Source: Pseudomonadota bacterium
GTDB lineage: Bacteria > Pseudomonadota > Alphaproteobacteria > Rhodobacterales > Rhodobacteraceae
DNA: 64,000 bases
Assembly: GCA_038533575.1 (NCBI GenBank)
Contig: JBCAYL010000001.1
Coordinates: 1,640,226 to 1,704,225, forward strand
Direction of reading: 5' to 3'
The notes below the pieces were generated by a model that saw nothing but the letters and a program-made list of their open reading frames with translations, made no database searches and was not told the DNA's origin. Shown here one piece after another: positions 16,541 through 23,753 of this stretch. The position numbers and the translations under genes are program-made. Numbering within the stretch: the stretch's first letter is position 1; the number at the start of each line of letters is the position of its first letter.

Positions 16541-18298
16541 TTACTGGAGGACGCCTGCGTTGTTGCCGTTGCCCATCTGGGTGACCGTCGCCACGTTCGA
16601 AGAGCTCAGCTGAGCAACCGCGAACTGGTTCATGTTGCCGGTGACGGTGGCCGTGATCGTGTTGTCGTCGCCGAGCTGAACAGCGCCGAACTCGTTGTTG
16701 TTGCCGGTGATTTCGCCGGTGAAGGCGTTCATGTCACCGATCTGACCAACGAGACCGCTGCCGAAGGTGGCAGGAACGAACCCAGAGAGCGCCACATTCA
16801 GGAACTGGCCGGCGAAGTTCGCGGACTGCGCGTCACCCGAGAAGGCGCCGCCGCCATTGCCATTTCCGATAACGGTAAGCGAGGCGGAGTTCATGAAGCC
16901 CAGCTGACCGACGGCTGCGAGGTTGCCGCTGCCGGTGACGGCGACCGTGATCGTGTTCATATCGCCGATCGACGCACCACCAACGATGTTGCCGTCGCCA
17001 TCGGCGGAAACGGTGGCAGTGTTAAGGTCACCGAACTGAACGATCGCCCCGATATTGCCATTACCAGAACCGGTCAGGGTTGCGGTGTTCGTGTTTCCGA
17101 TCTGACCTACGCCGAAGTTGTTGAAAGACCCCCCGGCGGAGATGGTCACGGTCGCCATGTTGCCGTCGCCACCCTGGCCGACACCCACATCGTTGTCCGT
17201 CCCGACGATCGGCGCGATGGAGGCTGTGTTGCCGTCACCGATTTGAACAGCAGCGGTCTCATTGCCGTCACCGATCACGGTCACATTGCCGACGGTGTTG
17301 TTGTTGCCGTCCTGCAGGAAGCCCATGGCGTTGAAGTCGCCGCGCGCCAGGTAGTTGAGGGAGTTGTTCTCGCCGAGCTGGGTGACATCGGCGAACGCCG
17401 CACCGCCAAGGAGAGACGTCGCGTTCGAGAAGCTGAGCGAGGTGAAGCCCGAGCGGTTGTTCCCTTCGCCGATCTGGCGAATGGTTGCCTCATTGCCGTT
17501 TGCGCCAGTGCTGTTCTGCGTGACCGTGCCGACGAAGTTGTTGAAGCCTTCCTGGCGCATCAAGAGTTGGTTGCTCGCGCCGCTCTGATCGGTGGAGAAG
17601 ATCTCGTTCCGGCTGCCGTCCTGGATGATGCGGAGCGTGTTTTCCACACCGACCTGGAACATGCCGCCGCCACCGCGGCCCACGCGGGAGGGTCCGCCTG
17701 CTTCACCGATGATGTTCGCGCCGTTGTTTCCGCCAGCTGCATTCGAGAAGTCAGTGCGGGACTGGTCCACGCGCGCCACGTTGCGCATTCCGCCAGTGTT
17801 TTCTTGGAAAAGCGTTGTGATGTAGTTGGCAGGACGCGATTGTCCGCCAGTGTATTCACCACCGAATTGATCGATGAACGCGCTGTTGCCGTTGAGTTGT
17901 TGCAGGCGGGCCATGCCGTTGTCGCGCCCGGTCTGCGTGACCTCGGCGCGGTTTGCGTTGCCGGTCTGATCGAAGCCGATCCCGAACCCGTCTGCATCGC
18001 TGCCACGACCGATACGCTGCTCGGAGAAGTTGGTGAACTCGTTGCTTCGCCCGGTCTGAGTGAGGATGAGCGAGTTGTTGTTGCCGTTCTGCGTCATCAC
18101 CTGACGCGCCTCGCGCGTGAGCGTCGGGTTGTTGCGCGTCTCAGCATCCGTACCAGCGCGGTTTGCATTCCCATCCTGTGTCACGAGAGCTTCGTTGTTG
18201 TTGCCGAACTGGTCGAGGAAAGCGCTGTTGTCGTTTGCCGACGCAGCTAGTGGCAACACGAGCGCCGTGGTTGCGAGCGCGAGAGTGCGGATGTTCAT
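16541..18298 (-). CDS. Giant curlin-repeat protein (585 aa)
   Basis: Signal peptide (IRTLALATTALVLPLAASA) followed by about 560 residues of curlin-type repeats. The first half has classical units (NSAFLDQFGNNNEALVTQDG; SLILTQTGRSNEFTN). The second half has regular, nearly uncharged units such as VTVIGDGNETAAVQIGDGN and ITVAVTGSGNLAAVGQLG. Each is about 22-24 residues, as expected for stacked beta-turn-beta amyloid rungs. ATG at 18298 has GGAGG 5 nt upstream, so an upstream TTG was rejected. It is probably the main structural subunit because it is first in its operon and divergent from csgF. It is several times the length of E. coli CsgA. Confidence 0.88.
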   Translation of the reverse strand: MNIRTLALATTALVLPLAASANDNSAFLDQFGNNNEALVTQDGNANRAGTDAETRNNPTLTREARQVMTQNGNNNSLILTQTGRSNEFTNFSEQRIGRGSDADGFGIGFDQTGNANRAEVTQTGRDNGMARLQQLNGNSAFIDQFGGEYTGGQSRPANYITTLFQENTGGMRNVARVDQSRTDFSNAAGGNNGANIIGEAGGPSRVGRGGGGMFQVGVENTLRIIQDGSRNEIFSTDQSGASNQLLMRQEGFNNFVGTVTQNSTGANGNEATIRQIGEGNNRSGFTSLSFSNATSLLGGAAFADVTQLGENNSLNYLARGDFNAMGFLQDGNNNTVGNVTVIGDGNETAAVQIGDGNTASIAPIVGTDNDVGVGQGGDGNMATVTISAGGSFNNFGVGQIGNTNTATLTGSGNGNIGAIVQFGDLNTATVSADGDGNIVGGASIGDMNTITVAVTGSGNLAAVGQLGFMNSASLTVIGNGNGGGAFSGDAQSANFAGQFLNVALSGFVPATFGSGLVGQIGDMNAFTGEITGNNNEFGAVQLGDDNTITATVTGNMNQFAVAQLSSSNVATVTQMGNGNNAGVLQ

Positions 18299-18833
18299 GT
18301 AGTCCTCCAAGACTTACCAAATTCCAAAACGAGGCCGTCCGCCGGAAGCGGTCGGATAAAATACGCCGGTTGGGATGCATTGCAGCAGCACGGTACAGGC
18401 AGTGACTGGAACCTGAACGCCTGCTCAGATTTGGGCAAGCTATTTCCGCATTCTGATTTCAAAATTGCCACATTTGAGCCGCATTGTCGTCGATGGCTCA
18501 ACATAACACGCGAGAGATCGCGGATCGTCCACAACACCTAGGTTCATTTCAGACCCGCGGCACAACCATAGGAATAGTTTTTCTAAAAAACTCGCGAAAT
18601 ACGGCATTCACTTTGCCACCTTTTTGCCAGATACCTGCCCTTGCTTTCCGGCCCCCGTCATGCAACGTCCGAATCCGCGTGTGGCGCATCCGCCACGCAT
18701 AATCTTTACATTTGATGGGCTTAGTGCGGGCGCCTTGCAAAAATACAAGCGGCCTGCCTACGCCTCTCACGGGAACGAAGGGCTGTGCTCGTCATGCGAC
18801 GCAAGCACCATCGGGGGTTGAGGAGTGGTCAGT
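18299..18833. promoter_or_regulatory. Divergent curli control region
   Basis: 535 nt without a gene, clearly richer in A+T than the surroundings, between the two divergent curli transcription units. It contains GTGGCG-CATC-CGCCAC (18681-18696), a 6-bp inverted repeat about 140 nt before csgF and just before TTTACA, which could be a -35 element. AGTTTTT/AAAAACT lies around 18576-18592. These are candidate activator or operator sites. No CsgD-like regulator is encoded in the window. Confidence 0.5.
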
Positions 18834-19307
18834 ATGAATACGCGGCGGAAATTCGCATTATACGCGTCTTTTAGCATTTCATTAATTTTTGGAACGGCAG
18901 TGAGCGCGCAAGACCTGGTCTACACGCCGGTTAATCCGTCTTTCGGCGGAAACGCTTTGAATTCTTCCCACCTACTCGGGATCGCAAATGCCCAGCGAGA
19001 AGCAACAGCGCGGGATGCGAATGAGGACAGCCTCTTCGGATCAGGCGGAGATGCGGGCAGCGGCACCGGGACGTCCGACGCCGATCTCTTCATCCGCCAG
19101 CTCGAAGGCCGGCTCCTGTCAGCCCTCGCAGGCCAGGTGACCGAGGCCATCTTCGGCGACAACCCCCAGGACTCGGGCGAGATCATTTTCGGAACCACGT
19201 CGGTTGAATTCATCAACGCGGTCGGCTCGATCACGCTCATCATCACAGACGCGCTCGACGGAACGGTGACGGAAATCGTCGTCCCGCAGCTCATCACCGG
19301 CGACTGA
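18834..19307 (+). CDS. csgF: Curli assembly protein CsgF
   Basis: Surface-exposed curli factor that caps the CsgG pore and helps nucleation. The signal peptide (FSISLIFGTAVSAQ) is followed immediately by the hallmark DLVYTPVNPSFGGNALNSS, the segment known to bind CsgG. The C-terminal half is typical (GEIIFGTTSVEFINAVG, then LIITDALDGTVTEIVVP). Length 157 aa is normal. ATG at 18834 has GAGGAG 8 nt upstream. It is followed 14 nt later by csgG. Confidence 0.95.
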   Translation: MNTRRKFALYASFSISLIFGTAVSAQDLVYTPVNPSFGGNALNSSHLLGIANAQREATARDANEDSLFGSGGDAGSGTGTSDADLFIRQLEGRLLSALAGQVTEAIFGDNPQDSGEIIFGTTSVEFINAVGSITLIITDALDGTVTEIVVPQLITGD

Positions 19308-19321
19308 AGAGAGCGCAGACC

Positions 19322-20359
19322 ATGAAAAAAGCAATCATTGCAGCCGTCGTCTTCCCCATGCTTCTCGCTGGGTGCGAAGAGAACACCTATGCCGCGGCTT
19401 TCGAGCCCGATGGCATGGTGCCCACCACCGGCATGATGACCACCCAGAACCGTGCCCTGCGCGCCATTCCGGCCCCCGCCCACCGGGTGACGGTTTCGGT
19501 CTACGGCCTCCCCGATCTGACCGGCCAATACAAAGAGGACGACACCGGCCAAACCCTTTCGCGGGCCGTTACCCAGGGCGGGGCGGCCGTGCTCATCAAG
19601 GCTCTGCGCGATGCGGGCGAGCGGCGCTGGTTCACGATCCTCGACCGGTCCAACCTCGAAAACGTCATCCGCGAGCGGCAGATCATCACCGAGATGCGCC
19701 GCATCTACCGCAACGAACAAAACATCAATCCCGGCGTGCTCGGGCCCCTTGCCCATTCCGGCATCCTCGTCGAAGGGGCGATCGTGGGCTATGACACCAA
19801 CACCGTCACCGGCGGCGCCGGCGCACGGTATCTCGGGATCGGCGGCGATACGCGTTACAAGCTCGACACCGTCACCGTGAGCCTGCGCGCCGTCTCCACT
19901 GAAACCAGCGAAGTGCTCGCGGCCGTGACCGTACGCAAGCCGCTGGCCTCCGTCTCCAAGCGCGGCAGCATCTTCACCTATGTCGCCCTCGATGAGCTCC
20001 TCGAGACCGAGGTCGGCCAGACCTTCAACGAGCCCAAGCAAGTGGCGATCGAGCAAGCCGTCGAAAAGGCCGTCATGGCGCTCATCGCCGAAGGCGCGCA
20101 AGTGGGGCTCTGGTCCTTTGCCAGCGCGCAGGAGGGCGCGCGCTTCATCGACGGCTTCAACAACCAGACCTTCGACGGCAACGTACCGGCACGCGCGCGA
20201 AACCAGCCCGCCACCGCCACGGGGAATACCGCGATCCCGCGGACCGTGCCCGTGACGCCGCGCGCATCCGCGCCCGAGCCCGCGGTGAGCCAATTGCCCC
20301 GCGCCCGGCGCCCTGCCCCGCCGCCCAATACTCCGGACAGCGACGAAATCGTCGGTTGA
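19322..20359 (+). CDS. csgG: Curli secretion channel lipoprotein CsgG
   Basis: Outer-membrane nonameric pore for curlin export. The lipoprotein signal LLAGC places the lipidated Cys at residue 18. Core motifs are VSVYGLPDLTGQYKEDD, ILDRSNLENVIRERQII, ILVEGAIVGYDTNTVTGGAG and YLGIGGDTRYKLDTVTVSLR, which form the periplasmic domain and transmembrane hairpins. At 345 aa it is longer than E. coli CsgG (277). The extra part is a C-terminal Pro/Ala-rich tail of about 60 residues of unknown role. It is co-transcribed with csgF and ends in a perfect hairpin terminator. Confidence 0.95.
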   Translation: MKKAIIAAVVFPMLLAGCEENTYAAAFEPDGMVPTTGMMTTQNRALRAIPAPAHRVTVSVYGLPDLTGQYKEDDTGQTLSRAVTQGGAAVLIKALRDAGERRWFTILDRSNLENVIRERQIITEMRRIYRNEQNINPGVLGPLAHSGILVEGAIVGYDTNTVTGGAGARYLGIGGDTRYKLDTVTVSLRAVSTETSEVLAAVTVRKPLASVSKRGSIFTYVALDELLETEVGQTFNEPKQVAIEQAVEKAVMALIAEGAQVGLWSFASAQEGARFIDGFNNQTFDGNVPARARNQPATATGNTAIPRTVPVTPRASAPEPAVSQLPRARRPAPPPNTPDSDEIVG

Positions 20360-20390
20360 TCGCCACAATTCGATTTCATTCCTGACGCGA

Positions 20391-20415
20391 AAAGGCCGGC
20401 CCAAAGCCGGCCTTT
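20391..20415 (+). terminator. Hairpin terminator after csgG
   Basis: Perfect 10-bp stem AAAGGCCGGC/GCCGGCCTTT with loop CCAAA, ending in TTTC. Located 32 nt after the csgG stop, it probably separates csgFG from the downstream curlin genes or lets only part of transcription through. Confidence 0.75.
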
Positions 20416-20436
20416 CATCCTGAGGAGAACACAGTG

Positions 20437-20580
20437 ATGCGCGATGACCTCCGAGACATATCGGAGGTCACTACGTGTTCGAGAGCTTCAAACTTCCTCG
20501 CATTGCCGCGGCCTGCGCCGCGCTCGTCATCGCGTCGCCCTTGGCTGCGAATAACGGCAACATCCTCGTCCAGACCCTGA
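20437..20580 (+). CDS. Possible leader ORF overlapping the 157-aa curlin gene (47 aa)
   Basis: ATG at 20437 has AGGAG 9 nt upstream, a better initiation site than that of the curlin gene itself. Read from there the frame stays open for 47 codons to TGA at 20578. It passes through the hairpin that hides the curlin SD and overlaps the curlin gene in another frame. The peptide (MRDDLRDISEVTTCS...) resembles nothing I recognise. Its likely purpose, if translated, is to let the ribosome melt the hairpin and switch on the curlin gene. Purely inferred. Confidence 0.35.
   Translation: MRDDLRDISEVTTCSRASNFLALPRPAPRSSSRRPWLRITATSSSRP
20445..20470 (+). promoter_or_regulatory. SD-sequestering hairpin before the 157-aa curlin gene
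   Basis: Perfect 10-bp inverted repeat TGACCTCCGA (20445-20454) and TCGGAGGTCA (20461-20470) with loop GACATA. The right arm contains GGAGGT, the only SD for the GTG start at 20475, so in the folded state ribosome access is blocked. This predicts control by an upstream ribosome, a protein, an antisense RNA or temperature. Confidence 0.7.
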
Positions 20581-20948
20581 GCGGAGAGGGCAACGTCCTC
20601 GCCGCGCTTCAGGCAGGCTCCGACAACAGCCTCGAGATCACGATGACAGGCACGCGCAACGGCGGCCTCAGCGATGGCAGCTGGCTGACGCCGGCCTTCG
20701 CGGCCGACACGCCGCTCGCCTCGGGCCGCGTCATGCAAGACGGCGCGCTCAACACGGCCGTCCTCGCGGTGCAGGGAGTGAGCAATCTCTTCGCCGTCAC
20801 GCAATCAGGCTCTAACAATACCGCCTCGCTTTTTGCGTCCGGCACGCTCAATCAGGCGAGCATCATGCAAAGCGGCGCGGGCAATGTCGCGAAAGCACGG
20901 CAAATGGGCCTGAGAAACCGATTGAGCATTTCTCAAACCGCGTGGTAA
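20475..20948 (+). CDS. Small curlin-repeat protein (157 aa; CsgA/CsgB-sized)
   Basis: Signal peptide (IAAACAALVIASPLAA), then five or so curlin-like units: NNGNILVQTLSGEGNVLAALQ, SDNSLEITMTG, ALNTAVLAVQGVSNLFAVTQ, SNNTASLFASGTLNQASIMQ and GNVAKARQMGLRNRLSISQ. Size and repeat number match enteric CsgA/CsgB. Arg and Lys in the last repeats recall the nucleator CsgB, so a nucleation role is plausible but unproven. The start is GTG, with GGAGGT inside a perfect hairpin. It is followed 8 nt later by another curlin gene. Confidence 0.85.
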   Translation: MFESFKLPRIAAACAALVIASPLAANNGNILVQTLSGEGNVLAALQAGSDNSLEITMTGTRNGGLSDGSWLTPAFAADTPLASGRVMQDGALNTAVLAVQGVSNLFAVTQSGSNNTASLFASGTLNQASIMQSGAGNVAKARQMGLRNRLSISQTAW

Positions 20949-20956
20949 CGTGCCGT

Positions 20957-21589
20957 ATGTCACAAGTATCTAAATTCGCTCCGCTTTTGCCTGCCTCGGC
21001 CGCGCTGATCTTTTCCGCGTCGCTGGCGGTGGCCGAGAATAATTCCGTCTTCCTGCTCCAGACGAATCCGACGAACGGAGCGCCCGGGAATACGATTTCC
21101 ATCACCCAAGAGCTTGCGAGCTCTTCATCCGTGGGCCTCCAGGATGCACCTGTGGTGCAGGATGGCTCTGGAAACTCGGCCGATATCACCGTCCAGAATG
21201 ACGCGAACGCCGAAACGCTTTTCGCTCAGGGCATCCTCGCACCGTCGCTCGACGGCAACCTTTCGGCGCTCGGCGGACAGGGCATCGACGCGTTGGTGGG
21301 CCTAACGCAAACCGGCAATGGCAACGCTGCGAACATCGTCGTCAACGGTCTCGGCGCGCAGGGCCTCGTGGAGCAGGACGGCAACGGGAACCTGGCAGAC
21401 CTCACCGTCGAAGGCCAAGGGGCCAGCGGGACCCTCCTCCAACGCGGCGACAACAACGACAGCACGCTGAGCGTCCAGGGCGCGACCGTGACGCTGATCG
21501 TGGAAGGCAACAACCTCACGAACACTGTCGGGCCGAGCGTCGTGTCCAATGGCGGGACCGTGATCATCACGCAGACCCAGACCAACTAG
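20957..21589 (+). CDS. Curlin-like protein (210 aa)
   Basis: Signal peptide (LLPASAALIFSASLAVA), then NNSVFLLQTNPTNG and units such as NAANIVVNGLGAQGLVEQDG and GNLADLTVEGQGASGTLLQRG. These keep the Q-x-G-x-x-N periodicity with more spacing between repeats. No clear SD precedes the ATG at 20957. The previous curlin stop is only 8 nt upstream, so it may be made by re-initiation. An accessory or nucleating amyloid subunit is likely. The C-terminus (TVIITQTQTN) ends on an edge-strand-like segment. Confidence 0.8.
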   Translation: MSQVSKFAPLLPASAALIFSASLAVAENNSVFLLQTNPTNGAPGNTISITQELASSSSVGLQDAPVVQDGSGNSADITVQNDANAETLFAQGILAPSLDGNLSALGGQGIDALVGLTQTGNGNAANIVVNGLGAQGLVEQDGNGNLADLTVEGQGASGTLLQRGDNNDSTLSVQGATVTLIVEGNNLTNTVGPSVVSNGGTVIITQTQTN

Positions 21590-21594
21590 GCGAC

Positions 21595-21966
21595 ATGGCC
21601 CGCCTCGGTCGCCTCCTCGCGCTGCTTTTCCTGCTGCCCAACCTGGCCGTGGCGGAAATGTCGGTCGTCCCATCCATCGAAGTCGCCGAAAGCGACGGAA
21701 CCATCGAACTCGTCGGCAAGCTGACCGCACTGACCGCCGCAAGCGGCGTGTCCGCGATGATGACGGTGGAACGACGCAGCAGCGCGGGCGCCCTCAATTC
21801 GAGCCAGGGCCGAACGCTTGACCTCGCGCCGAACGAAAGCGCCAGCATCGCGAGCGTGGCCTTGAACATGGTTGAGGGGCAGACGCTCTCCGCGCGCCTC
21901 GTGGTGCGCAATGACACAGGCATCATCGCGCAGACAGTCCTGATCTTGGGTGGAGAAGAGCTTTGA
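21595..21966 (+). CDS. csgH: Curli chaperone CsgH
   Basis: Small periplasmic immunoglobulin-like protein of the CsgC/CsgH family, which stops curlins from polymerising before export. The 123-aa protein has a signal peptide (LLALLFLLPNLAVA). Its beta-rich body includes ESDGTIELVGKLTALTAASGVSAMMTVERRSSAG, read in pieces, and a closing RLVVRNDTGIIAQTVL. The size and position directly after curlin genes match alphaproteobacterial CsgH. The stop overlaps the next gene's start. Confidence 0.85.
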   Translation: MARLGRLLALLFLLPNLAVAEMSVVPSIEVAESDGTIELVGKLTALTAASGVSAMMTVERRSSAGALNSSQGRTLDLAPNESASIASVALNMVEGQTLSARLVVRNDTGIIAQTVLILGGEEL

Positions 21967-22730
21967 CACTTAGACCATGTGCTGGCGCCGCGGCCCTCAT
22001 GCTCTGCTGTGCCGTCTCAGCCCTGTCCGCCCAGACCAGCGGGGAAGCGCAGCCCGCCGAGGCCGCCCCCATGCCCTCCGCGCTCGTGAGCGCCTTCGCC
22101 GGCGACTGGTTCAGCTTCGATCCCGCCTCTAGCCAAGGGGGAGCGACGTGCTCCGTCTCTTTGCAGACAGCGATCGGCTCCGGAGAAGCGACGGCAGAGG
22201 CGACCGGCTGCGCCGCCCCCCTCGACACTGTCACCGCCTGGCGCATTGAAGACGGCCAGATCCGTCTCGCCGCAAGCGCGGGCGATGTGGTGTCCCTCGG
22301 CGGCACCCAGTTTCGCATCTCGGGCGCTTTTGCCGACGGGGATCGGACCCTCATCCTCGAACGCGCCGCCGGCGGCGGCGACACGGCAGCCATCCGCGAG
22401 GCGGTCGGGGAATATCGCTGCCTCTTCTTCGGCTTCACCTCCGAATGCGCCGAGGAGGACGACCTCCGCCAGCCTGTCTTCGACGCAAACGGCCAGGCCC
22501 GCATTGAGACGGTCGTCAACCTCAACGCCCGCAGCCAGCCGCGCGGCGATGCCTCGGTCAGCGGTGTCATCCCTACCGGCTCGACGGTGGTGGTTGATGA
22601 ATGCCTGACCGCCACGGACGGGCTCTGGTGCCGCGCCAATTTCGGCGATCAGGACGCCTGGTTCCGCCGGACCGCTTTGCGCGAAGGCACCTGGCCCATC
22701 CTCACCTTCCGCGCCGCGCCGCCGGCGTAG
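21963..22730 (+). CDS. Secreted protein with AprI/Inh-like inhibitor domain and bacterial SH3 domain
   Basis: A signal peptide (AALMLCCAVSALSAQ) is followed by a region around residues 40-130. Its features (FAGDWFSFDP, then ATCSVSL, later WRIEDGQIRLAASAGDVV) resemble the eight-stranded AprI/Inh metalloprotease-inhibitor barrel. Residues about 175-240 form a bacterial SH3 unit (VVNLNARSQPRGDASVSGVIPTG, read in pieces, ending AWFRRTALR). The likely start is TTG at 21963, overlapping the csgH stop, with GGAGAAG upstream. The operon position suggests protection or surface anchoring of the curli. Domain calls are by eye, and the inhibitor part is less certain than SH3. Confidence 0.65.
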   Translation: MTLRPCAGAAALMLCCAVSALSAQTSGEAQPAEAAPMPSALVSAFAGDWFSFDPASSQGGATCSVSLQTAIGSGEATAEATGCAAPLDTVTAWRIEDGQIRLAASAGDVVSLGGTQFRISGAFADGDRTLILERAAGGGDTAAIREAVGEYRCLFFGFTSECAEEDDLRQPVFDANGQARIETVVNLNARSQPRGDASVSGVIPTGSTVVVDECLTATDGLWCRANFGDQDAWFRRTALREGTWPILTFRAAPPA

Positions 22731-22983
22731 TCGCGAGGGGGCCTGTTCGCTCAATACACAGGAGCGGCCGAATTGGTCGAATTCCAGATCAGGGGCGAAT
22801 AAAGGCGTGATTGACAGTACGGAGCCGGACACCGGCAATCACTCCATCAGCCAACCGATCTCCTCGCGCCAACGACGACCAGATGCGTCAAACACGCATG
22901 AAGTGCGCGGCACTCTTACTGTCATCGACAAGCTTAATTCACAGCACCTCAGCTCACTTTCTTAAATTCCAAAGAACGGGTGT

Positions 22984-23250
22984 CTAGAACCAACCAAAAG
23001 TGCTGCCTAGGGCAAGTACGAACATCCCGAGAGTTGAGAAAGACGCTATGGCCGCAAGCCATAGCTCTTTTGTACCCAGTCGGACGACAATGCGCGTAAC
23101 GATCTCTTTGCCGTCCCAGTAGAGCTTGTTGCTCGTCTCGTGGACGCCCAGCAGGCTCACTCTCTGACTTGAGATACCAAAGACACCTTCTGGCCACTGA
23201 TCCGGCCTCTCGGTCGAGAGTCGATATTTACGGATTTTCGCCCAATCCAT
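22984..23250 (-). CDS. Small membrane protein of unknown function (88 aa)
   Basis: Begins MDWAKIRKYRLSTERPDQWP with an AGGA motif upstream. The C-terminal about 25 residues (LWLAAIASFSTLGMFVLALGSTF) form one membrane helix. The soluble N-terminal part carries GISSQRVSLLGVHETSNK and a WDGKEIVTR segment and would face the cytoplasm. I recognise no family. Base composition is less GC-rich than the neighbours. It sits alone between the curli locus and tRNA-Phe, so acquisition by transfer is possible. Confidence 0.6.
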   Translation of the reverse strand: MDWAKIRKYRLSTERPDQWPEGVFGISSQRVSLLGVHETSNKLYWDGKEIVTRIVVRLGTKELWLAAIASFSTLGMFVLALGSTFGWF

Positions 23251-23291
23251 CCTTAATTCCTCGCTCAAATGGTGAGACAAGAGTGAGACAA

Positions 23292-23307
23292 TGACCGTTT
23301 TCGGTCA
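23292..23307 (-). terminator. Hairpin downstream of tRNA-Phe
   Basis: TGACCG-TTTT-CGGTCA, a perfect 6-bp stem 30 nt past the tRNA 3' end. On the minus strand it is followed by TTGTCTC, so it could be a weak terminator. Confidence 0.4.
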
Positions 23308-23337
23308 GCGTATCTCAGCCTAAGTCTTGGATTTTTA

Positions 23338-23412
23338 TGGTGCCCGGGGGCGGAATCGAACCACCGACACGAGGATTTTCAATCCACTGCTCTACCCCTG
23401 AGCTACCCGGGC
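23338..23412 (-). tRNA. tRNA-Phe (anticodon GAA)
   Basis: 75 nt including an encoded CCA. The acceptor GCCCGGG/CCCGGGC pairs fully. The anticodon loop TTGAAAA gives GAA, and the T-arm has GGTTCGATTCC. The anticodon stem GTGGA/TCCTC has one U-U mismatch at the second pair, probably a lineage feature rather than decay. It lies 114 nt downstream of yacG in the same direction. Confidence 0.95.
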
Positions 23413-23526
23413 ACGGGGACCGGGAGATGCCGGTCGGGTGGCGACCACTTAGAAGAGGTGGGCTTGGGTGTCTAGGGGCAAAACTCGGGTTTTGGAGGGC
23501 CGTCGGTCGCCGCCTCCTCGCGGCGC

Positions 23527-23721
23527 CTAGTGGCGCCTGGGAGGGGTGTCGTCCGCATCCTTGATGGAGGCGGCCGCGTCGGGGTCGGCCTCGCCGTCGC
23601 GGCCCTCCACCACGTAGCGCTCGCCCATCCAGCGGGCGAGATCCACGTCCGCGCAGCGCCGCGAGCAGAACGGGCGCCAGTCGGGCGCGGTCTCAGCATT
23701 GCAGATCGGGCAGCGTGCCAT
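23527..23721 (-). CDS. yacG: DNA gyrase inhibitor / zinc-binding protein YacG
   Basis: 64-aa protein with the four zinc cysteines C4, C7, C19 and C23 in CPICNAE...FCSRRC, followed by ADVDLARWMGERYVV, the YacG core that contacts GyrB in E. coli. The acidic tail (EADPDAAASIKDADD) is variable in the family. It follows RNase G in the conserved infA-maf-rng-yacG order. Confidence 0.9.
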   Translation of the reverse strand: MARCPICNAETAPDWRPFCSRRCADVDLARWMGERYVVEGRDGEADPDAAASIKDADDTPPRRH

Positions 23722-23753
23722 GGGCCTCTCCTCAGCCTCGTCCCGGTCGCGCG

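Noticed and set aside
15052-18298. Repeated units suggesting a CRISPR array or satellite DNA
   Set aside because: The repetition is at protein level (curlin units); DNA copies differ, have no constant repeat or spacer and keep one frame.
23338-23412. tRNA-Phe as a decayed or pseudo-tRNA because of a U-U mismatch
   Set aside because: All other stems, the anticodon loop and CCA are intact; one mismatch in the anticodon stem is tolerated and probably lineage-typical.
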